A DNA stretch of 43,446 nucleotides from a bacterium (GTDB lineage: Bacteria; Ratteibacteria; UBA8468; B48-G9; DTJG01), in the NCBI GenBank assembly GCA_021800535.1, contig JAJYYV010000014.1, positions 1 through 43,446 of the forward strand. Direction: 5' to 3'. Numbering within the stretch: position 1 is the first letter of the stretch; every line of letters begins with the position of its first letter. Made by a program: the position numbers and the translations under genes. This document shows, one piece after another, positions 26,193-34,489 of the stretch. The notes below the pieces were generated by a model. The model had not been told where the DNA came from and did no database searches. It saw only the letters and a program-made list of their open reading frames with translations.

Positions 26193-27050
26193 TTACTGAA
26201 ATTGTTTGATTATCTGTTTTAAGTCAAGAGAACCTTCATATAATGCCTTTCCTATAACAACTCCAAAAACTGGTATATTGCTTTCCTGCAGGTTTTGAAC
26301 ATCTGTTTCATTTTTTATACCACCGGCGATAATAAATTTTTTATTTGAAATTTTTTCTCTGGGAATTTTATCAAATATATTTTTTAATATATATGTATCA
26401 ATACCCTTCATAGTTCCATCTCTGGAAACATCTGTAAGAATAAACTGTTCAAATCCGCTTTCAAGAAACTTATTGATAATATAAGATGGTTGAAGAGGAA
26501 CTAAAACCTGCCATCCACTTAATGCAATATTATTATTATAAAAATCAACACCTACAATAATTTTATGTTTTATATTTTTATCTAAATCTAATTTATCTAA
26601 TAAATCAATTTCTGGGAATTCCTTTTGTTTTTCAAACTTTTTCCCACCTTTTTGATAGAAAAGTTTTATATCTCCAATAGAAAATCCGCTACCAAGAATA
26701 AAAGGTAATATAATACCTGTACTTATAATTAAATAATCAATCCCAAGATTAAAAAAATATTCAACTTCCTCAGTTTTTCTTATTCCGCCACCTAATTGTA
26801 TTTTACAGTCAGAGCCAAAAATATTTCTTGTTTCTATTATTTTCTTAATTGTTTTTTCTTCATCCTTACCAATTATTCCATCTTTTGCCCCTAACAAACA
26901 AATAATATGTAACCTTTTTGCTCCTTTTATAATAAATTCTTTTACAAGACTGACAATATCTTTTGAATAAGAAGTGGATTCTTCAAATTTCCCCTGATAA
27001 AGCCTCACAATCTCATTTTTTTTTAAATCTATTGCCGGAATAATAATCAT
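26193..27050 (-). CDS. hisA: Phosphoribosylformimino-AICAR ribotide isomerase, HisA-like, with insertion
   Basis: A 285-aa TIM-barrel enzyme of histidine biosynthesis. Key residues known from Thermotoga HisA are kept: Asp8 (AIDL), the GGGIR loop, Asp169 in VGVDF, Thr206 and Asp211 in LTDVSRDGTMKG, plus VVIGKALYEG near the end. It is about 45 residues longer than usual owing to a Lys- and Glu-rich insertion at about residues 118-160. The second strand, usually VVDLDGA, reads IICLLGA (Cys51, Leu53). The ATG at 27050 opens MIIIPAIDL; an upstream in-frame start lies inside topA. It begins 1 bp after the topA stop, so is translated from the same message. No other his biosynthetic gene is in view. 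Confidence 0.85.
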   Translation of the reverse strand: MIIIPAIDLKKNEIVRLYQGKFEESTSYSKDIVSLVKEFIIKGAKRLHIICLLGAKDGIIGKDEEKTIKKIIETRNIFGSDCKIQLGGGIRKTEEVEYFFNLGIDYLIISTGIILPFILGSGFSIGDIKLFYQKGGKKFEKQKEFPEIDLLDKLDLDKNIKHKIIVGVDFYNNNIALSGWQVLVPLQPSYIINKFLESGFEQFILTDVSRDGTMKGIDTYILKNIFDKIPREKISNKKFIIAGGIKNETDVQNLQESNIPVFGVVIGKALYEGSLDLKQIIKQFQ

Positions 27051-27051
27051 T

Positions 27052-28908
27052 TTATTTAGGGATACTTTCAGTATATCTGCATTTTGGAAAATTCTCACAA
27101 CCAAGAAAAGGACCATGAGGACCTTTTCTTATCACAAGTCTTCCATTACATTTTGGGCATACCTTATTTGTATATTCCTTTTCTTTTTTTATTTTTTCAA
27201 CAGGAGGCATATCTTTGACGCCTTCCATTGCTTTATCTAAAGATGGCTTATAACCTGTATAAAATTCTTTTAAAAGTTCAATCCAATCTTTTCCACCTTC
27301 TGCAATATTATCAAGATGTTCCTCAAACTTTGCAGTAAAACCAATATCAAGAATGTCAGGAAAGAATTTTGTAAGAATATCTATAACCTGAAAGCCTATC
27401 TCCTGAGGAATCAGAATTCTTTTTTCACTTTTTATATAATTTCTTCTATATAATGTCTGCATTGTTGGTGCATATGTAGAAGGTCTTCCAACTCCAAATT
27501 TCTCCATTGCTTTTATAAGAGATGCCTCTGTATATCTGGCAGGTGGCTTTGTCTGTTTTTCCTCAGATAAAGCATCTATAATCTTAAAAATATCTTTTTC
27601 TTTAATTGGAAAATCTATTTGCTGGCCCATATCTATTTTTACCGGCCAAATTTCCATAAATCCGGTAAAAATAATTTTTGAATTTTTTGTTTCAAATCCA
27701 TATCTCTCTGATATTCCGGAAATCGTTTTTGTTTCTATAATCGCAGACTTCATCTGACTGGCAATAAATCTTTTCCAGATAAGTTCATAAAGGGAGAATT
27801 GTTCTTTAGAAAGATATTTTTTTATTTCATCCGGAATAAGATAAACATCTGTAGGTCTTATTGATTCATGGGCTTCCTGGGCTGAAGATACTTTTGCTTT
27901 ATATACAGGAGGTTTGTCCGGAACAAACTGCATTCCATACTTTTCCTTAATAAATTTAAAAGCCTGGGATTGTGCAGATTTTGCAACTGATGGGGAATCT
28001 GTTCTCATATAAGTAATAAGCCCTACAGGGTTTTTTTTGCCTATATCAATACCTTCATAAAGTTTTTGCGCAATAAACATTGTTTTTGAGGATGTAAACC
28101 CTAATCTAATTGAAGATTCCTGTTGTAATGTACTTGTCACAAAAGGAGGATATGGTCTTAAAGTTCTTTGAACATCTTCAATTTTGCTTATTGTTATAGA
28201 ATGATTTTTCAATTCAGAAAGTATTTTTTCAACAAGAACCAAACTATCAAGACTTGTTTCCTCTATTTTTTTTCCATCAATAAAAACAAGGTCAAGAAAA
28301 ATTTTTATTCCATTTTTTTCTATAAATATTTTTATTGTCCAGTATTTTTTAGAAATAAAATTTTGTATTTCTCTTTCTCTATCAACAATAAGTCTCAGGG
28401 CAACAGACTGAACTCTCCCTGCAGAAAGAAAACCCCCAAGTTTTTTAGCCAGAAAAGGACTTAATGTATATCCTACAATTCTATCTAGTATTCTTCTTGC
28501 CTGTTGGGCATTAACAAGAGCAAGGTCAATTTTTCGCGGATTCTCAAAAGCCTTTTGAATAGCAACTGGGGTTATTTCATGAAAAGCAACCCTTTTAACT
28601 GTATTTATATCCTTTCCAATATAGTTAACTGTATGCCAGGCAATAGCCTCTCCTTCTCTATCTTCATCAGTCGCTATATAAACTTCTTCAGCAGACTCAG
28701 CCATTTTTTTTAATAATTCAAGAATATGTTTTTTACCCTTCATTACAATATATGTTGGCTGGAATGTATTTAAATCAACTCCAAATCTATCTTCAGGTAA
28801 ATCTATTACATGACCTAATGTTGCTTTTATAGTAAATTTACCCTTTAAAATATAGTTTATCGTTTTTGCCTTTGTTGGCGATTCCACAATTACAAGATTT
28901 TTAGTCAT
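27052..28908 (-). CDS. topA: DNA topoisomerase I
   Basis: A 618-aa type IA topoisomerase. The N-terminal Toprim domain starts NLVIVESPTKAKTI and holds the metal Asp triad in ATDEDREGEAIAWH. The nucleophilic Tyr lies in GLITYMRTDS near residue 300, and the arch motif GVGRPSTYAPT near residue 480. Only one C-terminal zinc ribbon is present (CPKCNGRL...CENFPKC), fewer than the usual three in E. coli, giving a short form. It relaxes negative supercoils. The gene is followed by hisA with a 1-bp gap. Confidence 0.96.
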   Translation of the reverse strand: MTKNLVIVESPTKAKTINYILKGKFTIKATLGHVIDLPEDRFGVDLNTFQPTYIVMKGKKHILELLKKMAESAEEVYIATDEDREGEAIAWHTVNYIGKDINTVKRVAFHEITPVAIQKAFENPRKIDLALVNAQQARRILDRIVGYTLSPFLAKKLGGFLSAGRVQSVALRLIVDREREIQNFISKKYWTIKIFIEKNGIKIFLDLVFIDGKKIEETSLDSLVLVEKILSELKNHSITISKIEDVQRTLRPYPPFVTSTLQQESSIRLGFTSSKTMFIAQKLYEGIDIGKKNPVGLITYMRTDSPSVAKSAQSQAFKFIKEKYGMQFVPDKPPVYKAKVSSAQEAHESIRPTDVYLIPDEIKKYLSKEQFSLYELIWKRFIASQMKSAIIETKTISGISERYGFETKNSKIIFTGFMEIWPVKIDMGQQIDFPIKEKDIFKIIDALSEEKQTKPPARYTEASLIKAMEKFGVGRPSTYAPTMQTLYRRNYIKSEKRILIPQEIGFQVIDILTKFFPDILDIGFTAKFEEHLDNIAEGGKDWIELLKEFYTGYKPSLDKAMEGVKDMPPVEKIKKEKEYTNKVCPKCNGRLVIRKGPHGPFLGCENFPKCRYTESIPK

Positions 28909-28956
28909 TTTATACCTTTTCTATTTTAAAAAATTTATATCAGGTTATTTATATTA

Positions 28957-30189
28957 TCATAATTTATAAATCTGCCATATAAATAATTTAAAAGCAAGAT
29001 TTCTCAGTTTTATTTTTCCGCCACAAAAAATGTAGTCAGGATTACCCAGTAAATTTTTAGGAATATTTAGTATTACATCATTTCTGCTGTAAAAACAATC
29101 TATCCCATGTGATAATATTGTTTCATTACAATTTTTTACTACAAGCTTTTTTTTATGATTAACCTTCAAGGTAATCTTTGGCATTGAGGAAAAAGAAATT
29201 TTTTCTTTAAATCCAAAAATATATATTTCAAGATTAAATCTACTTCTGAAAATTTTTCTTTTTTTCATTATAAATTTAATAGATATAAATTCTTTTCCCT
29301 GTAAAATTTCCAGAGTGGAATTTTTATTTTGCATAAGTATAAATTTACCGTTTTGTAACAATGGAATTTTCATTTTCTCAAAGATTTCATTTTTCCTTAT
29401 AAAAGAAAAAATAAAATTTTTAGTTCCTATAAGTTCTGTTTGAAAACAACTTAAAGCCTTGATTTTTTGATTTATCTGGTTTGAAATCAAATAATACGAC
29501 ACCCATATATTGTTTTTTAATTTAATAGGAGGTTCTAATGTAAAATGTGATGCAAATTTCTTAGGTTCGGGCCATTTTTTATAATGTATTAAATATAGAT
29601 AAATCTCAGGTAAAAATTCTTCTTTTGTTTCCAAAAAGGCAGCAGTACAGAAATTAAACATTGCTTTATGGTCGCAATTATTATCCCAGGGACTTGTTAA
29701 AAAAACTTTTGTAGGTTTTATTTTTTTCATTATTTTTACAAAATCAGGAATTATGCTTTCTCCAATATAAGGCTTGGAATAAGATAAATTTCTTGGATAT
29801 GGCACATAGGTGGTTTTGGTTCTGGAACTTCTAAATGGTTTATCAGTATTCCAATATTTTGTCCAGATATTTAAAGTACCATAGTCTGGATATCCAAGAA
29901 AAATAAGATTTTCTGATGGAATATTTAAAACTTTATTTGCTTTCAAAGATTCCTGGCTTCTTAGCTCTCCAAGTTTTACATAATCCTCCGGATGAAGTAT
30001 TAATTTTTTTTTAAAAAGTTTGAATGCTATTTCATTCCTATCCCCATTGGTAAAAAAAACAATATAAACCCGTCCTTTTTTATCCAGACACTCCTGAATT
30101 ATTCCTGCACAACCCAAAATTTCATCATCAGGGTGTGGGGCAAATATTATAACTCTATCTTTATCTGTAAAATATAGTTTGTCTTCCAT
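28957..30189 (-). CDS. PIG-L/LmbE family deacetylase with C-terminal extension
   Basis: Residues 11-200 are a PIG-L fold N-deacetylase: FAPHPDDEILG contains the zinc-binding His-Pro-Asp-Asp motif and DNNCDHKAMFN supplies the third zinc ligand. Substrates in this family are N-acetylglucosamine conjugates or related sugars (for example GlcNAc-inositol or bacillithiol precursors). The segment of about 210 residues after the enzyme core is unassigned and beta-rich, with a LysM-free, Lys/Phe-rich composition, and may bind sugar. At 410 aa the protein is well above the 230-280 aa usual for the family. It has no signal peptide. It is divergent from argH. Confidence 0.87.
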   Translation of the reverse strand: MEDKLYFTDKDRVIIFAPHPDDEILGCAGIIQECLDKKGRVYIVFFTNGDRNEIAFKLFKKKLILHPEDYVKLGELRSQESLKANKVLNIPSENLIFLGYPDYGTLNIWTKYWNTDKPFRSSRTKTTYVPYPRNLSYSKPYIGESIIPDFVKIMKKIKPTKVFLTSPWDNNCDHKAMFNFCTAAFLETKEEFLPEIYLYLIHYKKWPEPKKFASHFTLEPPIKLKNNIWVSYYLISNQINQKIKALSCFQTELIGTKNFIFSFIRKNEIFEKMKIPLLQNGKFILMQNKNSTLEILQGKEFISIKFIMKKRKIFRSRFNLEIYIFGFKEKISFSSMPKITLKVNHKKKLVVKNCNETILSHGIDCFYSRNDVILNIPKNLLGNPDYIFCGGKIKLRNLAFKLFIWQIYKL

Positions 30190-30203
30190 TTTTTTTATTT
30201 GAT

Positions 30204-30237
30204 TAATTATTATATAATAATTAGTATATTATATACT
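30204..30237. promoter_or_regulatory. Two adjoining perfect palindromes in the PIG-L/argH intergenic region
   Basis: TAATTATTATATAATAATTA (30204-30223) is a perfect 20-bp palindrome, directly followed by AGTATAT-T-ATATACT (30223-30237), a perfect 15-bp one with a central T. They lie in the 103-bp divergent region and contain TATAAT sequences on both strands. They could be operators or overlapping promoters. They do not resemble the known ARG box (TNTGAATWWWWATTCANW). Pure A/T composition makes chance a real alternative. Confidence 0.35.
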
Positions 30238-30292
30238 TAAAACACAAAAATAATATTTTTCACTCAATAAATATACAGTCAGGAGAAAAAAT

Positions 30293-31663
30293 ATGGCATA
30301 TATATGGGAAGGAAGACTAAAAGAACTGAGTGATTCTGCAAAAAAATTTACTTTCTCAATAAATATTGATAATAAACTTGCCATATATGATATAAAAGGA
30401 AGTATTGTCCATGTCAAAATGCTTGATCAAACAGGTATTATATCTAAAAATGAAAGTAAACAAATAGAAAAAGGTCTAAAAAAAATTTTAAATGAATTTG
30501 AAAAAAATATTTTTCAATTCAAAGAAGAAGATGAAGATATACATTCTGCTATAGAAAGAAGACTGATTGAAATTATTGGGAAAACAGGAGAAAAAATTCA
30601 TACAAGCCGTTCAAGAAATGATCAGATTGTTTTAGATGAAAAACTATATCTTAAAGACTTTATTTTACAGATGTTAGATAGAATTAAAAATCTTCAGAAC
30701 ACAATTCTAAAAAAATCAGAGGAATATATCAATACATATATGACGGAATTCACTCATTTTCAACCAAGCCAGCCTGTATTGCTTTCACATCATCTACTCT
30801 GTTATGTATCCATGCTGGAAAGAGACAAAGACAGACTAAAAAACTGTCTTGATAACATAAATATTTCACCATTGGGGGCTGGCTCAGGAGTAGGTACCTC
30901 TTTTAATATAGACCCTCTATTTTCCAGCAGGCAATTAGGATTTAAAAAAACATTTGATAATAGTGTTGATGCTGTAAGTGATAGAGATTTTATTCTTGAA
31001 ACAATATCAGACTGTGGAATTCTTATGATTCATCTTTCCCGTCTGGCAGAAGAATTAATAATCTGGTCTTGCCCTCTTATTGATTTTGTTATACTACCTG
31101 ATGAATTTTGTACAGGTTCAAGCATAATGCCACAGAAAAAAAATCCTGATGTTTTAGAACTTATCAGAGGGAAAACTTCTTCTGTCATTGGAAATATTTC
31201 AGGTATATTTTCTTTAATAAAAGGCCTTCCTTTATCATATAACAGGGATTTTCAGGAGGATAAAAAATTTCTTTTTGAAACAATTGAAATTTCCATATCA
31301 AGTCTTAATGTTTTAAAAGAGTTAATGGAAGAAATTATATTTAACACACAGATTATGGAAAATGCCTGTAAAAAAGGGTATATTATAGCAACAGATATTG
31401 CAGAAAATCTTGTAAAACAAGGAGTCCCTTTTAGAACAGCGCATCATCTTACAGGACAAATTGTTGCTTATGCCATAAAAAATAAAAAAGAAATAAAAGA
31501 TCTGGATGAAAAAGAATTAAAAAGTATAGTACCTCAAATTGATATTAATTTTATTAAAAATCTTAATCCGGAAAAATCTATAGAACTTAAAATTTCTCCC
31601 GGAGGTACAGGAAAACAACAGGTAAAAAAGCAAATATTAAAATGGAAACAAATATTGAAGTGA
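30293..31663 (+). CDS. argH: Argininosuccinate lyase
   Basis: A 456-aa fumarase/aspartase-superfamily enzyme that splits argininosuccinate to arginine and fumarate, the last step of arginine synthesis. Visible are AYIWEGRLKEL at the N terminus, DEDIHSAIERRL near residue 80, TSRSRNDQI near residue 101, THFQPSQPV near 152, and the superfamily signature GSSIMPQKKNPD near 277. AGGAG stands 9 bases before the ATG. It overlaps lysA by 22 bp and lies head-to-head with the PIG-L gene across the palindromic region. Confidence 0.96.
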   Translation: MAYIWEGRLKELSDSAKKFTFSINIDNKLAIYDIKGSIVHVKMLDQTGIISKNESKQIEKGLKKILNEFEKNIFQFKEEDEDIHSAIERRLIEIIGKTGEKIHTSRSRNDQIVLDEKLYLKDFILQMLDRIKNLQNTILKKSEEYINTYMTEFTHFQPSQPVLLSHHLLCYVSMLERDKDRLKNCLDNINISPLGAGSGVGTSFNIDPLFSSRQLGFKKTFDNSVDAVSDRDFILETISDCGILMIHLSRLAEELIIWSCPLIDFVILPDEFCTGSSIMPQKKNPDVLELIRGKTSSVIGNISGIFSLIKGLPLSYNRDFQEDKKFLFETIEISISSLNVLKELMEEIIFNTQIMENACKKGYIIATDIAENLVKQGVPFRTAHHLTGQIVAYAIKNKKEIKDLDEKELKSIVPQIDINFIKNLNPEKSIELKISPGGTGKQQVKKQILKWKQILK

Positions 31664-32889
31664 TTTTTAAAAATTTCTTTTATTATAAAAAGGAACATTT
31701 TTTTGTGGAAGATGTCTCTGTAAAAACTATTGCAGAAAAATTTGGAACTCCGGTATATATATATAGTAAAAACTATATTATAGACAGGGTAGGGGAGATA
31801 AAAAATGCTTTTAAACCAATTAATCCTCTTATATGCTATTCAGTAAAAGCCAATAGTAATCCTGAAATTATAAAAATTTTAAACAATGAAAATTGTGGAA
31901 TGGATGTTGTATCCGGCGGAGAAATCTTAAAATGTTTAAAAGCAAAAATTAAACCTGAAAAAATTGTCTATGCCGGTGTTGGCAAAAAAGAAGAAGAGAT
32001 AATATCAGGAATAAAATCAAACATTTTAATGTTTAATATTGAAAGTATTGCTGAACTTCAAACTATAAATCTTATTGGTAAAAAATATAATAAAAAAATT
32101 TCATGCGCCTTAAGAATAAACCTTGATATTGAAACAGATACACATCACTACACCAAAACATCCAAAAAAGAAACAAAATTCGGATTTCCAATAGAACAGA
32201 TAACTTATATTTTAAATAATAAAAATCACTATAAAAATATTAATTTTAAAGGACTACATTTTCATCTGGGCTCTCAACTTAAAACACATACCCCATATAT
32301 TGAAGCACTGAAAAAATTAAAAATATTTCTTGATAAGATAAAATTTATTCCTGAAACTCTTGATATAGGAGGGGGATTTGGAATTCATTATAAAATTGAA
32401 GAAAATATAGAAGATATAAATATATTTGGAAGAAAAATATCAGAGTTTATATTGGTCAATTTTAAAAAAACACAGATAATAATAGAACCGGGAAGATTTA
32501 TTGTTGGAAATACAGGAATCCTTGTATCAAAAGTAATATACCCTAAAAAAACACCCCACAAAAATTTTCTTATTATTGATGCAGGCATGAATGACCTTAT
32601 AAGACCTGCTCTTTATAATAGTTATCATCACATCATTTCTGAAAAAAAAGAAAATTCTGAAAATATTCTATGGGATGTTGTTGGGCCGATCTGCGAAACA
32701 GGTGATTTTTTAGGTAAAGACAGATTGTTACCGGAAAATTTAAAATCAAAAGATATTATAATTATTGCCAGTACAGGAGCCTATGGTTTTTCAATGAGTT
32801 CAAATTATAATGGAAGACCAAGATGTGAAGAAGTTCTTGTTGATAAAAAAAGTATAAAATCTATAAGGAAAAGAGAAAATTTAACTTGA
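31642..32889 (+). CDS. lysA: Diaminopimelate decarboxylase
   Basis: A 415-aa PLP enzyme forming lysine from meso-diaminopimelate. The pyridoxal lysine is in CYSVKANSN (near residue 69). HFHLGSQL, the glycine-rich GGGFGIHY, EPGRFIVGN, CETGDFLGKDR and the C-terminal AYGFSMSSNYNGRPR complete the set. It overlaps argH by 22 bp and its stop is 1 bp before pyrE, so the three genes form one operon. The first Met available before the family start region is used; slight shifts are possible. Confidence 0.95.
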   Translation: METNIEVIFKNFFYYKKEHFFVEDVSVKTIAEKFGTPVYIYSKNYIIDRVGEIKNAFKPINPLICYSVKANSNPEIIKILNNENCGMDVVSGGEILKCLKAKIKPEKIVYAGVGKKEEEIISGIKSNILMFNIESIAELQTINLIGKKYNKKISCALRINLDIETDTHHYTKTSKKETKFGFPIEQITYILNNKNHYKNINFKGLHFHLGSQLKTHTPYIEALKKLKIFLDKIKFIPETLDIGGGFGIHYKIEENIEDINIFGRKISEFILVNFKKTQIIIEPGRFIVGNTGILVSKVIYPKKTPHKNFLIIDAGMNDLIRPALYNSYHHIISEKKENSENILWDVVGPICETGDFLGKDRLLPENLKSKDIIIIASTGAYGFSMSSNYNGRPRCEEVLVDKKSIKSIRKRENLT

Positions 32890-32890
32890 A

Positions 32891-33442
32891 ATGAACATAA
32901 AAGAAAAATTATTAAAATTATTAAAGGAAAAAGCAGTAATTATAGGAGAAAGAAAATTATCTTCGGGTAAAATCAGTAATTATTATATAGATGGAAGATT
33001 AATAACTTTAGACCCTGAAGGTTTATATTTAGTTGGAAAAATAATTTTTGATATGATAAAAGAAAGTAATATAGATGCTATCGGAGGATTAACCATTGGT
33101 GCTGATCCTATTGTATCTTCTGTATCTGTGATAAGTTATATAGAAAAATCACCTATCAAATCATTTATTGTCCGCACAAGTCAAAAAGACCATGGAATGG
33201 GAAAAGAAATAGAAGGCTATATAAAAAAAGGATGGAATATAGCAATAGTGGATGATGTAGTAACAACAGGTGGTTCTATTCTAAAGGTAATAGAAAAAGC
33301 AGAAAAAATCGGATGCAGGGTAAAAAAAATTATTGTAATTGTGGATAGACAGGAAGGAGCAAAAGAAATTTTAAAAGAAAAAGGTTATATATTGGAATCA
33401 ATTTTCACCAAAAACAATTTCCAAGCCGGGGAGGAGATTTGA
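32891..33442 (+). CDS. pyrE: Orotate phosphoribosyltransferase
   Basis: A 183-aa PRTase with the PRPP-binding motif IVDDVVTTGGSI (near residue 117) and the substrate regions SSGKISNYYIDGR and GLTIGADPI, all marks of PyrE (pyrimidine synthesis). It starts 1 bp after lysA. Unusually, its last six codons and its TGA stop lie within the antisense strand of tRNA-Thr, giving a 19-bp convergent overlap. The C-terminal residues AGEEI therefore come from tRNA sequence. Confidence 0.94.
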   Translation: MNIKEKLLKLLKEKAVIIGERKLSSGKISNYYIDGRLITLDPEGLYLVGKIIFDMIKESNIDAIGGLTIGADPIVSSVSVISYIEKSPIKSFIVRTSQKDHGMGKEIEGYIKKGWNIAIVDDVVTTGGSILKVIEKAEKIGCRVKKIIVIVDRQEGAKEILKEKGYILESIFTKNNFQAGEEI

Positions 33443-33495
33443 ACTCCTGGCCCGCGCATTACGAATGCGCTGCTCTACCACTGAGCTACCCCGGC
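33424..33495 (-). tRNA. tRNA-Thr (anticodon CGT)
   Basis: On the minus strand, a 7-bp acceptor stem GCCGGGG/CCCCGGC, D arm GCTCAGTGGTAGAGC, anticodon arm GCGCATTCGTAATGCGC (anticodon CGU, reading ACG) and T arm GGAGTTCAAATCTCC. No CCA is encoded, and the discriminator is U. It follows the second acyltransferase gene by 10 bp on the same strand and overlaps the 3' end of pyrE on the other strand. Confidence 0.96.
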
Positions 33496-33505
33496 GCATT
33501 TAACT

Positions 33506-34414
33506 CTAATGTCTAAATCTTTTATGTAACCAGGTGAACCATTGTTCAGGATGTAAAAGTACATATTTTTCAATTCTATTATAAAACATTTGTGTATTAA
33601 ATACTGTATCTTTTTTTAAATCTTTTGTTCGTTGAACAGGATATGGGCCCTCTATTATAATCCTGTGTCTAAATCTATGTGTTCTATAAATAAACACTCC
33701 TATAACAGAACAATCAAATTTCCTGGCTAAAATCTCTACACCTATGGGGGCAAAAACCTTTTTACCTAATAGATTAACTTCAACCCCTTCTCCAGAATGC
33801 TGATCTATAAGTAAAGCCAGGATATTTCCCTTTCTTAACCATTTTTGTGCAATAATAATCGCTTCTTTCATATTTATTTTACTTATTGAATCTATTTCCC
33901 TGTTTTTTTGCAATCGCCGCATAAATTCTGCCAAATAAATATTATTGGCTGTCCTTTCAATCCATGAAAAATTTTTATTTTTTATAGCTAAATATGCCAG
34001 CATAATAATAAAATTTCCATTGTGTCCGCTTATTGCTATCACCGGTTTTTTTTGTTTTTTTATTTTTTCTAATATATCCATTCCTTGAATCTCTATAACT
34101 TTCTCTAATTCTTCTGTTGTTTTAGTTGTCCAGTATGAAAATTCAAATATATTTAAAAAAGTTTCAGAAATTATTTTCTTTGTAAGAAATTCAATGTTTT
34201 TTATATCTTTGGACAGATTATTTTCAAATACAATCTTCAGGTTATACATAATTTTTTCTCTTAAAGAAGGGGCCATATAATAAAAAATATTACCCAGAAT
34301 TTTACTTATCACCATATCTAATTGAAGGGGGATATACTTAATAGATTCATAAACTCCAAAGATAATTACATACGCTATTATATCTATAAATTTTTCTTTT
34401 CTGGTTCTTTTCAT
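33506..34414 (-). CDS. LpxL/HtrB-like acyltransferase family protein with altered active site
   Basis: A 302-aa member of the lipid A acyltransferase fold, about the same length as the one at 7417-8316. The conserved His is present (His131, SGHNGNFIIM) but the acidic partner five residues on, Glu135 in the paralogue, is Ile136 here. The acceptor-side motif VFAPIGVEILARKF is recognisable (usually LPRGP), as is the WFTWLHKRF ending (family: WxWxHRR). It may be catalytically reduced, use another residue, or have a different substrate. A TATAAT lies 6 bp before the ATG. tRNA-Thr follows directly. Confidence 0.8.
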   Translation of the reverse strand: MKRTRKEKFIDIIAYVIIFGVYESIKYIPLQLDMVISKILGNIFYYMAPSLREKIMYNLKIVFENNLSKDIKNIEFLTKKIISETFLNIFEFSYWTTKTTEELEKVIEIQGMDILEKIKKQKKPVIAISGHNGNFIIMLAYLAIKNKNFSWIERTANNIYLAEFMRRLQKNREIDSISKINMKEAIIIAQKWLRKGNILALLIDQHSGEGVEVNLLGKKVFAPIGVEILARKFDCSVIGVFIYRTHRFRHRIIIEGPYPVQRTKDLKKDTVFNTQMFYNRIEKYVLLHPEQWFTWLHKRFRH

Positions 34415-34420
34415 ATATTT

Positions 34421-34426
34421 ATTATA
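34421..34426 (-). promoter_or_regulatory. Candidate -10 box at start of acyltransferase gene
   Basis: On the minus strand a consensus TATAAT ends 6 bp before the ATG at 34414 and no Shine-Dalgarno sequence is present. If used, transcription would start at or near the A of the start codon, a leaderless message. No good -35 element is seen 17 bp upstream, so support is partial. Confidence 0.35.
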
Positions 34427-34460
34427 TCTTAGAGTAGGGGTGAGGTGCTATTTTCTTGAT

Positions 34461-34489
34461 AAATTTAGAGAGTTAATAAATCTAAATTT
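34461..34489. other. 9-bp inverted repeat after the GGDEF-EAL gene
   Basis: AAATTTAGA and TCTAAATTT, separated by 11 bases, form a perfect 9-bp stem that begins at the last base of the GGDEF-EAL stop codon and ends before the acyltransferase gene. There is no T-run on the minus-strand side, so it may be an RNA 3'-end protecting structure or a weak terminator. Confidence 0.35.

Noticed and set aside
27051-27116. Longer HisA starting inside topA
   Set aside because: The extra 22 residues have no family counterpart; MIIIPAIDL is the usual start.
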